Of a stretch of DNA of 64,000 nt, positions 52,949 through 62,600 are shown piece after piece. The notes beneath the pieces were generated by a model, which saw nothing but the letters and a program-made list of their open reading frames with translations, was not told the DNA's origin and searched no databases. How positions within the stretch are numbered: the first letter of the stretch is position 1; every line of letters begins with the position of its first letter. The position numbers and the translations under genes are program-made. The stretch is from Planctomycetota bacterium (GTDB taxonomy: Bacteria; Planctomycetota; SZUA-567; H5-PLA8), in assembly GCA_016200135.1 (NCBI GenBank), contig JACQFI010000019.1, forward strand, positions 1 to 64,000. Direction: 5' to 3'.

Positions 52949-53002
52949 GTATTAAATACATTAAAAGTATTTAATACTGCAAAAATAATAGTTATTTAAT
53001 AC
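52949..53002. promoter_or_regulatory. Repeated GTATT-N-AATAC operator-like sites
   Basis: GTATTAAATAC (52949-52959) and GTATTTAATAC (52967-52977) are hyphenated palindromes with centres 18 bp apart, and are also reverse complements of each other. A third near-copy TTATTTAATAC lies at 52992-53002, by the -35 of the next promoter. They fill the very AT-rich gap between the divergent regulator and propeller gene 4, so they probably control both. The word is unlike the ACATATATGT pair of the other regulator. Confidence 0.6.
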
Positions 53003-53015
53003 AAAAGCGACGGTT

Positions 53016-53021
53016 TATAAT
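53016..53021 (+). promoter_or_regulatory. -10 element of propeller gene 4
   Basis: A consensus TATAAT sits 40 bp before the chosen start codon. The -35 position (about 52992-52998) falls in the third operator-like copy and is non-consensus (TTATTT/TATTTA), which fits a regulated promoter. Transcription would begin near 53028, leaving a 34-nt leader and supporting ATG 53062 as the start. Confidence 0.5.
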
Positions 53022-53061
53022 AACCACCATGTTGGGCAAAGCCTCTTTGGAGAGAAACGCT

Positions 53062-55545
53062 ATGACGCGCGCGCTGTGCTTCCTATGCTTGCTGTCGAGT
53101 CCCGCTTTCGCCGCGGACACCGCCCTGTCTCCGGCGCCGAGTTCAAAAAAGGAGAGCGGCAAGACCGTCATCACCTTCGGGGTCACGCAATCCACGGATG
53201 TCGAGGTCGCGATTCTCGACGCCAAGGGCGCAGTCGTCCGCCACCTGGTCGCGGGCGTCCTGGGCGCGAAAAACGCTCCGCCCGAGCCCCTGAAGCCGGG
53301 CCTCACGCAAAGCGTGGAGTGGGACGAGAAGGACGATTGCGGCAAGCCGGCGCAAGGCGGGCCGTTCAAAGTTCGCGTGCGCGCGGGTATGTCCGTAAAG
53401 TTTGGGAAGATCATCGGCACCAGTCCGTACACCGGGTACCTGAGTTCCGGCGCGCCTTGCGACAGTGTGGCCGTCGCCAAAGACGGAACGCTGTTTGTGA
53501 AGATGGCGTCGCTCGTGCCGCAGTTGCACGAGGCCATGCCATGGCAAGTGCGCCGCTTCGACAAGTCCGGCAAGTATCAGAAGACTCTCCTGCCCTACGC
53601 GCCGTCGACCGAGCCCTCGAAGACTCCGGGTTTCCGGCTGATCGACACCGGGGATGGGAAATTGACGCCGGCGCACTGCACGCCCCTGGATGTCGTTCTG
53701 TTCCGCTTCGGGGACAACATCTACAACCGGATCGTCGATGGGAATCTGGTCTTCATCGACAACCATTCCGCAAATCTGACCTTCTTCAAGGTGGACGGTT
53801 CGAACAGCGTCAAGACGGTGCCCATGCGTACGGCGCCGGACAAACTCAAGTGGGCGAGCTGGCTCGCGCCGCAGGTGGCGTTCTCGCCCGACGGCAAATA
53901 CGCATACTACTCGAACGTAGCCAACTCGCCCTACGACGGCAAGAAGCCCGCGGACATCGACCCCAAGTTTCCGCAGGGCCGCATCTACCGGCAAGACCTG
54001 ACCAAGGCGGGCAGCGATCCCGAAGAGTTCTACGATCTCGAACTGCCCGACTTCGAGAAGACCCCGTACTGGATGCCCAGCGCCTGGGACAAGAAGACCG
54101 CGGCGGCCGGCATCACGGTGGATGCCAAGGGTAACGTCTTCGTCTGCGATCTCGTCAACCAAGAAGTCGTGGAACTAAGCCCCGAGGGCAAGAAGCTCAG
54201 CGCCACGAAAGCGCCTTGGCCGGATAAAGTCCTCGTGAATTCCAAGACGGGAACGCTCTACGTCGTCTCTTCGCAGGTATCACGCGGCAACCGTCCGCCT
54301 TCCGAACTGCTCAAGATTGCGGGCCGCGGTCCGGAGGCCAAGGTGGCCGCCAAATTGGCGCTCAAGGGTTCGCAGGGGCACTCCTTCGCGCTCGATGAGT
54401 CCGGTGATACGCCGGTCCTGTGGCTCGGTGGCGGCAGCGAACTCGTCCGGGTCGAAGACCAGGGCGCGGCCCTTACCGTCGTGGGCGGCAGCATCGTGAA
54501 TCGGGATCCGAACGCGATCTCCTTCGTCTGCTTCGGCGATGTGGATACCGAGGCCGACCTTGTCTACATCACCGAAGGCATGGGCCGCGTCTGGCGTTAC
54601 AACGGCGAGACCGGCGAAGGAACGCTACAGCCCTATAAGACCTGCGATCTGGCTATTGGTCCGACCGGCATGATCTACTGCTGGGGCAATACGGGCAGCT
54701 ACGCCGGGCCGGTGACGCGCTTCACCCGCGACGGCAAGCCCGCGCCTATTGCCGCCGGCAAAAACACCTACGGCAGCGTTTTCGGGCGCTTCGGGCGCGG
54801 CAACAACGCGCCAGGCATCGATGTCGATTGGCAAGGCCGGGTCTACGCCACCTGCGGTTTCAACGACTGCCATATCCGCGTCTACGATGCCGACGGCGCG
54901 CTCGTGCCATACGAACGCAAGGCCCTCACTGGCGAAGCGAAAAAAGAAGAAGTTCCGGCCTTCATCTCGTACGTGCTCGACCAGGGCGGAAGCATCCGCC
55001 TCGATCCGGCCGGCAACGCCTATGTCCTTGAAGTCGGCCTGCCCAAGGGCTTGCCCAATCCCAAGGGCTTCGAGAAAGAGCCCAGCTTCTCGCAATGCTC
55101 GGGATCCATCTACAAATTCACGCCCAAGGGCGGCGAGTTTAAAAAACTCCCGGGCGGGGGCTGGGACGCGATCGGTTCCGTGAAAACGTACTCGTATCCC
55201 TGCGGACCGATCTCGGGCTCGTGGAACTCGACGCAGTCCGTCTGCCACTGCACGCGCCCGCGCTTCGACGTGGACGCCTATGGGCGGCTCTACATTCCGC
55301 ATGGCGTGACGTATAAGGTGACGCTCTGCGACAACGCCGACAACGAGATCCTGAATTTCGGCGGCTACGGCAACTGGGATACGCAAGGTCCAGCGAGTGC
55401 GGAACCGAAACCGGAGATCCCGCTGGGCTGGCCGATCTTCGCCGGCGCGAGCGACAAGTATGTCTACGTCGGCGACGGATTGAATCATCGCGTCGTCCGC
55501 GCGGACAAGAAATTCGCCGCCGAGGCGACCTGCGAGATTAAATAG
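53062..55545 (+). CDS. Secreted beta-propeller (NHL-type) protein, paralog 4
   Basis: An 827-residue protein with signal peptide MTRALCFLCLLSSPAFA, Ig-like domain (DVEVAILDAKGAVVRHLVAG, VEWDEKDDCGKPAQGGPF) and propeller blades shared with paralog 3 (FSPDGKYAYYSNVANS, AGITVDAKGNVFVCDLVNQE). The C-terminal Cys motif has diverged to SVCHCTRPRFDVDAYGRL, and the ending is GDGLNHRVVRADK. ATG 53062 is used because GGAGAG lies 7 nt upstream. An in-frame ATG at 53029 would sit at the transcription start. It is the most divergent copy, separately controlled by the divergent regulator, and converges on an oxidoreductase gene. Confidence 0.87.
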   Translation: MTRALCFLCLLSSPAFAADTALSPAPSSKKESGKTVITFGVTQSTDVEVAILDAKGAVVRHLVAGVLGAKNAPPEPLKPGLTQSVEWDEKDDCGKPAQGGPFKVRVRAGMSVKFGKIIGTSPYTGYLSSGAPCDSVAVAKDGTLFVKMASLVPQLHEAMPWQVRRFDKSGKYQKTLLPYAPSTEPSKTPGFRLIDTGDGKLTPAHCTPLDVVLFRFGDNIYNRIVDGNLVFIDNHSANLTFFKVDGSNSVKTVPMRTAPDKLKWASWLAPQVAFSPDGKYAYYSNVANSPYDGKKPADIDPKFPQGRIYRQDLTKAGSDPEEFYDLELPDFEKTPYWMPSAWDKKTAAAGITVDAKGNVFVCDLVNQEVVELSPEGKKLSATKAPWPDKVLVNSKTGTLYVVSSQVSRGNRPPSELLKIAGRGPEAKVAAKLALKGSQGHSFALDESGDTPVLWLGGGSELVRVEDQGAALTVVGGSIVNRDPNAISFVCFGDVDTEADLVYITEGMGRVWRYNGETGEGTLQPYKTCDLAIGPTGMIYCWGNTGSYAGPVTRFTRDGKPAPIAAGKNTYGSVFGRFGRGNNAPGIDVDWQGRVYATCGFNDCHIRVYDADGALVPYERKALTGEAKKEEVPAFISYVLDQGGSIRLDPAGNAYVLEVGLPKGLPNPKGFEKEPSFSQCSGSIYKFTPKGGEFKKLPGGGWDAIGSVKTYSYPCGPISGSWNSTQSVCHCTRPRFDVDAYGRLYIPHGVTYKVTLCDNADNEILNFGGYGNWDTQGPASAEPKPEIPLGWPIFAGASDKYVYVGDGLNHRVVRADKKFAAEATCEIK

Positions 55546-55551
55546 CCGTAC

Positions 55552-56613
55552 TCAGCGCGGAGAGACGGCCTTGTGCGTCGCGGCGCTCTCGTAGGCGGCA
55601 ACGGCGACGGCCAGGCTCTTGCGCGCTTCTTCGCCGGGGACATCGCACGTTGAAGAGCCTTTCAGAATCTCGCGGGCGAAGCGCGCGAAGTACTCCGCGC
55701 GGCCCTCGGGCCCCCACTGCTTGCCGGGCGCCTCAACGGTGGTCCATTCCTTCTTCTTAAGGCCGGGCACGTCTTTCGTGGTGAAGACGCGCAGCGGCCA
55801 CGAGAGCACCAGTTGCCCGTCGGTGCCGTAGAGCCGGTTGCCGAAGGATTCGGTCCCGCGCGCGCAGGACATGGCGTCGATGCTGCCGATCGCGCCGTTC
55901 TCGTAGCGGATCGTCACCGAGATGTTGTCTTCGACCTCGACCGGCGTGCAGTGCGTGTCGCATTCGGCGAAGACTCGGATTGGTTTGAGCCCCGCGATCT
56001 GGTGCACCCGGTCGATATCGTGGATCAGGTTCATGATCAGCACGCCGCCACCGGACTTCTCCTTGCTCTGCCGCCAGTCGCTCTTGTTGCGCCCCGTGTA
56101 GCCGCCCGACCAGTAGCTCTCCGGCTTGTCCGCGGCGACGTGCGCCTGGAAGCGGATCACCTTGCCGATGGCGCCGGAGGCGAGCAGCTCCGCGGCCATT
56201 TTCACCGGCGCGTCGTAGCGCGTGACGTAGTTGATTGAGAGCAGCACGCCCGTGGCCTTGCAGGCGGCGATCATCGCGTCGGCCTCTTCGAGCGTGCAGG
56301 CGATGGGCTTCTCGCAGGCGACATGCTTGCCGGCCTTGGCGGCCTGAATGGTGAGCGGCGCGTGCAGGAAGTGCGGCGTGCTGATCACCACCGCGTCCAC
56401 GTCGTCCCGTTCGAGCAATTTCGCCACGTCGGTAAAGTGCGGCGCACCCGCCTTCTGGCCCGCATCCTTGGCGAGCGGCTCGTTCACGTCCTGCACGGCG
56501 GTGATGACGCTGCACTCCTTGTCTATGAGGATCGCTTCCAGCGAGCGCACGGCAATCTCGCCGCAGCCGATGAGCCCGAAGCGAACCTTGCCGTCTTTGC
56601 CGGTCTTGGCCAT
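55552..56613 (-). CDS. Gfo/Idh/MocA-family oxidoreductase
   Basis: A 353-residue NAD(P)-dependent dehydrogenase. It has Rossmann start VRFGLIGCGEIAVRSLEAIL, AVVISTPHFLHAPLTIQAAKAG, the catalytic EKPIACTLEEAD, and the C-terminal domain with GGGVLIMNLIHDIDRVHQIAG, whose His/Asp pair is the common active-site pattern of this family. It is cytoplasmic. ATG 56613 has GGGAG 6 nt upstream. Its 3' end faces the fourth propeller gene 6 bp away. With the oxidoreductase at 41532 it brackets the propeller locus, suggesting both act on the same class of sugar. The exact substrate is unknown. Confidence 0.93.
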   Translation of the reverse strand: MAKTGKDGKVRFGLIGCGEIAVRSLEAILIDKECSVITAVQDVNEPLAKDAGQKAGAPHFTDVAKLLERDDVDAVVISTPHFLHAPLTIQAAKAGKHVACEKPIACTLEEADAMIAACKATGVLLSINYVTRYDAPVKMAAELLASGAIGKVIRFQAHVAADKPESYWSGGYTGRNKSDWRQSKEKSGGGVLIMNLIHDIDRVHQIAGLKPIRVFAECDTHCTPVEVEDNISVTIRYENGAIGSIDAMSCARGTESFGNRLYGTDGQLVLSWPLRVFTTKDVPGLKKKEWTTVEAPGKQWGPEGRAEYFARFAREILKGSSTCDVPGEEARKSLAVAVAAYESAATHKAVSPR

Positions 56614-56692
56614 GGGTGCTCCCTCAAAGGGGTGATGACTTAGTTTTATGGAGATAAACGCGGGGAGCAAGTAGAGCGCGGGCCCAAACAGA

Positions 56693-56717
56693 ACGGCTCC
56701 GGTTCAACCGGAGCCGT
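56693..56717 (-). terminator. Probable terminator of the ECF-propeller gene
   Basis: ACGGCTCCGG-TTCAA-CCGGAGCCGT is a perfect 10-bp stem 29 bp past the ECF fusion stop on the minus strand. It is followed by TCTGTTTG, a short imperfect T-run, so termination efficiency is uncertain. Confidence 0.6.
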
Positions 56718-56745
56718 CCCTGGACCGTCAAATCTTTGAGTGGAA

Positions 56746-59310
56746 TTACTTCCCGGCTTTGATCAGCACCAGTCCGCGCGGTTCCCAGAAGTCACCCGGC
56801 CCAGCCGCCATCCGCATCCCTTGCAGATTCATGGCCAGAAGGCCGGCTTGAGCGTTATAGGCGCTCTTGACGCCTTCCCAACGCCCCCCCGGCGCGCCCG
56901 GCAGGCCAACGATATTTTCGAGTTCGCCGATGGCCTCGCCGAATTCCGGCGTCACGGCTTTCATCGCTTGGTGTGCCGCGTCGATTTCCCAGAGTTGCCA
57001 CGTCGAGAAGGTCAGGACCACGTTGGCGCCGTCCTCCCTGCCGCCCGCGCGCTCGTACTTGCGGAAAAGCAGCATGCCCGCGAGCATCTCCATCATCGCG
57101 TCCTGGCCATCGCGATGCGCGGCGGTGATTTTCTGGGACTTAAGATCCTCCTCCAGTTTCTTCTTCATCGCCTCGTCGAGTTTCCGCGGAACCCGCTTGA
57201 TGCGGTTGGCGTGCATGAGAACCAGCGCCTTCGATGCGTCCGGCGCGAGGTCCAGCAGATCGAACTGCGGCGCGTCCACCGTCTTCGCGAAGGGATTGCC
57301 GAGATCCTTCTCGGTGCGCTTGCCCGCCGCGTCGAGTTGCCCGAGCCAGGCGTGCGGCACCCCTTCGCCCGCGCCGCCGTCGTTGGCGACCTGGAAGTAG
57401 AGGTACTTGTCCGCCTTCGCCGAGGACTCGACGAAAAGCGTATCGAGGGTGCGCGCGGTGGAGGCCATCCAAATCTTCGAATGATTCGCGCCATCGTACA
57501 GATAGATGTAGCGCGGCATGCCGGGACCGGGCTCGGCCGAGCCCGGATTCCTGCCGCGCTCCGGCGCTTCGTCGCCCGCGGGCACGAACGTTCCTTGCAT
57601 GCCGCGCATCTCGGACGGGTACTGCCGTACGCCTTCGACGACCACTTTTCCGTCGGGCGTCATTGCGAGCACTTCCGCCGCCTCGAGCCGCTTGCCAACG
57701 GTCTTCTCGAAACCCTGGATGTCCAGCGTCTTGGTCACCTTCGCGCTGAACAAATTGATCACTGCCGCGCTGCCGTCTTCCAGCGTGGCCAACACGTCGT
57801 TTCCGCCGGGGGCCCACTTCAAACTTCCGGCGCGCACCTTCGGGCCGTTCATGCGCGGCTCGTCGCCCTGGACGCTAAAACGGTACGTGACCAGTTGAAC
57901 CTCGGCGGCATGGCCCTCGTCCGGCCCTTTTTGGGGCTGCGCCGCTTTAAGAACCTTGAACAACGGGAAGGTCTCTTCGCGAATATCCGCCTGGCCTTCG
58001 ATCTTGATGACCTTCAGGATTCCGCCATTAAAGGCGGGCAGATACTCATTGCCCAACTTCTCGTCCTTCGCGCCGGTCAGTGGTTCGGGCGGCGCCTTGG
58101 GCGGAAGTTTGAGACTCATCAGGCCATCCTTGCCCGCAAAGAGCATGCGCATGCCATCGGCGGAAAAAGCAGCGGCCTGCCCGAGCGCGTTATCGCCCCA
58201 CGCGCCGGCCTTTACCGGAGCAGCCAGGTCGTAGCGCGCCGGCTGGGCTTTGGGATCTTTGAGCGCAGTGGCAATCTCGATCAACGCGAGCTTGTTGCCG
58301 TTCTCGCGTACCGCCAGCCAGCGTCCATCAGCCGAGAAGACCGGCGTCCCGATTCCTTTCACCTGGTCGAGCACCACGTGGCTCGCGGCAAGCACATCGC
58401 CCGCAACGGCGGCCTTGGGCGTCTCAGCGGGCTTGGGTTGCGCTACCGTCTGGGCCGAAGTTGCAGGTTTCGCATCCGCGGCCAGCAGCGCCGAGGCCAC
58501 TCCCAGCAGGGCCAGCGCGGCGATTCCCGAGATCAAGAGCAGCGTCTTCTGAAACATGTTCTTCAAGACTCCTTTCACAATCGCTTGAACGGCGGCGGAG
58601 GCCGCCGCTTTACCCACTACACAGTTCGTACAGACCGCATGAAGTCCAGCGCCGGCCGCGGCATCCGCCTGGCCGATGGAGAGCAGCGCCGCGCCGAGCG
58701 CGCTCACGCTCAAGACCGTTCCTTGCGCGCCGAAGTATCCGCGCAGGCGCTCCAGCGCCCGCGAGAGCCGCTGGCGGTACGCGGGGTAACTCACGCCCTG
58801 CCGCTCCGCGGCCTGCTGCTGCGAGAGCCCTTCGAGGTAGTGCGCCAGCACTGCCTCGCGCTCGGACGATCCCAATTGCAGCAGCGCCTCGTCGAGCCGG
58901 CCGCGCAGGCTCGCGAGTGCTTCGGAATCGGCTTGGGCTTCAGGTGCAGCGCTTTCTGGTGAGGACATGCGTGCGGCCTCTTCGTGCCGGGTTCGCGTGC
59001 GGCGGTCTCTTTTCATGCTTCGCGTCACCAGGTCAGCCGTCCGGTAGAGCCAGCCCGCGAGCGAGCCTTCCTTCTTCAAGCGGCCGCTCTTTCGGGCCAG
59101 GATCAGAAAGACCGCCTGCATCGCGTCCTCGGCCAGGCTTGCGTCGCCCAACTTTCTCCGGCAGAGGCCGAAGACCAGGCCGCCGTGCCGCCGCACAAGC
59201 TCCGCAAAAGCACTCTCGCGCGGCTCGCCTTTCGCCGAGAGAAAGCGCCTCAACAACGCTCCGTCGTCGGCGTGGACGAAGCGGTCGCCTGAGTTTTCCG
59301 GCTCGGTCAT
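56746..59310 (-). CDS. ECF sigma factor fused via a membrane helix to a beta-propeller
   Basis: An 854-residue fusion. Residues about 30-110 are sigma region 2 (AFAELVRRHGGLVFGLCRRK, LAEDAMQAVFLILARK, GSLAGWLYRTADLVTRS). Residues 135-193 are region 4 (LRGRLDEALLQLGSSEREAV, GLSQQQAAERQGVSYPAYRQ). A single membrane helix (about 254-278, TLLLISGIAALALLGVASAL) follows. The outer 570 residues look like WD40/propeller blades (PVFSADGRWLAVREN, AAFSADGMRMLFAG). ATG 59310 has GAGG 8 nt upstream. The outer propeller may sense a signal, with the tethered sigma released or activated. Such ECF extensions are known in planctomycetes, but their mechanism is poorly understood. No anti-sigma gene is adjacent. 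Confidence 0.88.
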   Translation of the reverse strand: MTEPENSGDRFVHADDGALLRRFLSAKGEPRESAFAELVRRHGGLVFGLCRRKLGDASLAEDAMQAVFLILARKSGRLKKEGSLAGWLYRTADLVTRSMKRDRRTRTRHEEAARMSSPESAAPEAQADSEALASLRGRLDEALLQLGSSEREAVLAHYLEGLSQQQAAERQGVSYPAYRQRLSRALERLRGYFGAQGTVLSVSALGAALLSIGQADAAAGAGLHAVCTNCVVGKAAASAAVQAIVKGVLKNMFQKTLLLISGIAALALLGVASALLAADAKPATSAQTVAQPKPAETPKAAVAGDVLAASHVVLDQVKGIGTPVFSADGRWLAVRENGNKLALIEIATALKDPKAQPARYDLAAPVKAGAWGDNALGQAAAFSADGMRMLFAGKDGLMSLKLPPKAPPEPLTGAKDEKLGNEYLPAFNGGILKVIKIEGQADIREETFPLFKVLKAAQPQKGPDEGHAAEVQLVTYRFSVQGDEPRMNGPKVRAGSLKWAPGGNDVLATLEDGSAAVINLFSAKVTKTLDIQGFEKTVGKRLEAAEVLAMTPDGKVVVEGVRQYPSEMRGMQGTFVPAGDEAPERGRNPGSAEPGPGMPRYIYLYDGANHSKIWMASTARTLDTLFVESSAKADKYLYFQVANDGGAGEGVPHAWLGQLDAAGKRTEKDLGNPFAKTVDAPQFDLLDLAPDASKALVLMHANRIKRVPRKLDEAMKKKLEEDLKSQKITAAHRDGQDAMMEMLAGMLLFRKYERAGGREDGANVVLTFSTWQLWEIDAAHQAMKAVTPEFGEAIGELENIVGLPGAPGGRWEGVKSAYNAQAGLLAMNLQGMRMAAGPGDFWEPRGLVLIKAGK

Positions 59311-59554
59311 CAGGTGCCTCGCTGGCGCAAACACCTTCTTTTGCATCGTCGCGGACGGCATGCGTTCATCTCCACAAGCATACTGGCGGCTCGAAAGAAA
59401 CTGTGACAAAGACGCCGCAGGAATCTTGTAACTGATTCAGCCATTGGGGGTTTAGCTGCAGTAGATTCCCGCGCCATGGGACCTTGGACGCAAGAGTAAC
59501 AAGGTGAGTTCCAGCCAAAGGTGCGGTGATCTGAAGTTTTCTAATCGAGGTGCC
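59311..59554. other. Upstream region of the ECF-propeller gene
   Basis: No ORF with support lies in this gap. On the minus strand it holds the leader of the ECF fusion gene. No consensus housekeeping promoter was found, which would fit ECF autoregulation from a non-consensus promoter, but I cannot identify the -35/-10 pair. Confidence 0.3.
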
Positions 59555-59592
59555 AAACAAAAGAGCCACGAGCGATTTGCCGCCCGTGGCCC
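59555..59592 (-). terminator. Intrinsic terminator after the DUF5107 gene
   Basis: On the minus strand GGGCCACGGGCG-(6 nt)-CGCTCGTGGCTC forms a 12-bp stem with two G-U pairs, followed by TTTTGTTT. It lies 44 bp past the DUF5107 gene stop. Confidence 0.8.
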
Positions 59593-59636
59593 TTGTCGTT
59601 CAATCGGAAATCGAAAATCCAAAATCGAAAATATAG

Positions 59637-62600
59637 TTAGAATCCCCAGCCCCAGTTGATGAAGAGCACGCCCTTGTCGATGGCCTTCTTCATCAAACGG
59701 TCGTGTTCCTTCTTGTTGCCGCGGAACTCGGCCACAATGGCGAGCAGATGCAGGTAAGAGGCGTGCCAGGGGTGCGGCTGCTTGAGCCGCGCCTTTGCGA
59801 GCGCCTCGATGCGCGCAATCGTCTTCTCGCCTTCATCCACGTGGCCCAATTTGATCAGGGCCAGCGCACTATAGAGCCGCAGCGGGCTGCGCAAGTCGTG
59901 CTCTTCCGCCACGGACGCCTCGTAAGCCTTGCGCGCCGCCTCTTTGTTGCCGCTCAATTCTTCCAGCTTCGCCCGGGTGATGTTCAGCGCCGCGAGGCAG
60001 TGGAGCTGCTGCACGTCTTCCTGGAAGTGATGCTGAATCTTCTCGGCTGCCTCGAGTTCCTTGCGAGCAAGGGCCAGGTCGCCGGCGGCGATGGCGCGTT
60101 CGGCGCGCAGGCGGCGCAGGCGCACGTGCGAGTAGCTCAGCAAGCCGCCGCCGTGCGCGGGCGGGAACTTATTATTGAGCAGATACGCGAGCGCCGTGTC
60201 AACGTCCTCAACCACACAGGCCTCCACGGCGCATAGGACCGGGATGCGCTCGTGATGATCGGGCAGGCTCGCGAGGCGCTGGAGTTCCGCGTAGCGTTCG
60301 CGGCGCCGGCCGGAGAGCCGCAGCGCATCGAGGTACGGCGCGGCGTACTCCCATTTGTTCTCGGCCGCGGCGATCTTCTGCATGCGCGCGAGCTGCTCGT
60401 CGCTGGCGCCGCCGAGCTCGCTCTGGAGCATAGCCACGAGGAAGTGCAGTTGCGGCCACTCGCCGCCCAGTTCGGCGGACTTCTTCCACGCCTCCAGCGC
60501 CTCTTCCTGCCGGCCCGCATGCGCGAGCAGGTTGCCCCAGATGAAGTGCAGGCGCGCGTCGCCTGGGCGGTGCTCCAAGGCCCACGGGACGGCGCGGTAG
60601 AAGAGCTCCTGCCACGGCCGGTCGGTCACGCCGTCGAAGGCTGCGAACTCTTCGAGCAGATCGACGCTCTCCTTCTTCGCGCCATCCAGATGCGCGAGGT
60701 ACGCGGCGAGCACGCGGCGGCTCAGGCTCCAGCCGCCCGCCTGGGCGGCCTGTTCGAGGGCCGAGCGCGCCTTCGCGTAATCGAAGAGCTTGGCGTACTC
60801 GCACGCGGCGGTGACGCCCATGTCCGGGTCGATCTCGAGCAACTTCGCGAGCACGTCCGTGCCGGCCTCGGCGGCGATTAAGGGGTCCGTCGGGAAGCTG
60901 CGGCGCATCTCCGTGAGCAGTTTCGCGTCGGCCTCGCCGGACTTCCGCGCGGCCACGAGCTTCATTGCGGCGAGATCGCGGTTGCCGATGAGTTGGTTCA
61001 GAGGGCGCCCTGCATACTCGATGAGCACGTCCTGCGGCCGGCCGGAGCCCAGCGCGAGCAGGCTCGCGGCGTAGGCGTGCAGGTCTTCCTCATGCTTGAG
61101 CAATTCCGCGGCGAGCACGGCCAGCGCGCGCGGCGAGCGCTTCTTCGCGGCGTTGTACTTCGCCCACCACAAACCCCAGCGCAGCGCCCGGTCCGCAATC
61201 TGCTCGCTCTCGCCGCCCAGCTTGAGCGCCTTCGAGAGCGCGCGAACGGCCGATGCGTATTCAAAGCGCCGCAGCCGGAAGAGGCCGACCTCGCGCAGGG
61301 TCGAAGGGTCGTTGGGCGCGAGCTTCAGCGCGGCCTCGAAGTACGTCCGCGCCAGCGACCAGTTCATGTTCTGCGCGGCTTCCAACGCGACATGCCGGTA
61401 CGCCTGCGCGGAGATCTCGCCGAAGTCCGTCTTCTCCTCGCGGCTTGCGGGCCGCTCAGGCAGCGGCAGCCGCTCGTGCGCCACGAGCACGCTCGCGCGG
61501 TCCGCAGGCTGGGCCTCGACGCGCAGCGGCTGCTTCTCGTCGAAGGCCGCCTTGAGCGCATACGTGTGAATCTGGTCCGGCGTCAGGTTCGCGTTCCAGC
61601 GTTCGAGCACCTTCTCGCCCAGATACGCGGTGAACTCCACGCCGCGCAGCGGCTCCGCAGGCTGCGCACGCAGCGTGACCTCCTCGCTGTCTCGCTTGCG
61701 GTCGAGATAAACGGTGAGCGACTCGTCGGCCGCGGTGATGCCGCCCAGGGCGTCGATGGGCTGCCAGCACTCGGCGATGCGGAACGTGCTGTGCGGCTTG
61801 AGCACGTTCCAGAACTCCTGGTCGTTGCGGCTCCCGGACTGGATCTCCACGTAGCCCGTGTGGTTGTCGCTCAGCAGGTCCGCCCAGCGTTTGCCGGCCT
61901 CGCCCGTGCCCCAGGCGAAGTACTTCTTGCCCGGAACCGTGCGCGGATCGGAGGTGTGGACCACGCCCCGGCCGAAGTCGTCGTAGTACGCGCCGAACCA
62001 GCGGGCCTCGCCGGTCTGGCCGAAGATGCTCACGGGCTCAGGGCAGTCGCGCCAATAGCTCAGGTCCTTGCCGCGTTCCAGCGGCCACTGGAACTGCAGG
62101 CCGCCGTGGTGCTCCGCCCAGGTGAACGGATAGTAGAGCCGCAGCGACGGGTGCGTCGTGACACCCGCGTTGCCCCAGTAGCACCAGGGGTGCTCCTGCT
62201 CGGTGGGATTGTGGAGCCAGCCGTAGATCTGGAGCTTACGGACGCCGGGCGAGAGCCGCAGATGCATCTGCCAGCGCAGACCGAAGAGCTTGTCCGACGC
62301 GCCAATGCAGACCCACGCCGATCCGTCTGGATCGACGCCGTGCGTCTCGACGATGGGTTCGACGGTGAGGATCGAGTGCGTGACCGGAAAGTTGAACTCG
62401 ATGCCCGTCGCGAGCCACGCGCCCGCGACGCCCAGGTCCTGCAGCTTGATCGCGTCCACGCGGTGAAAGACCTCCGCGTTGTTCTTCTTGTCCTTCGCGC
62501 CCCAGACGTGCCCGCCCAATTCCGGCAGAACGTCGACCTCAAGATACTCGTTGGCCAGCCGGACCACGCGGTAGGTCTTCGGCACCGGCTGCCCGACGGT

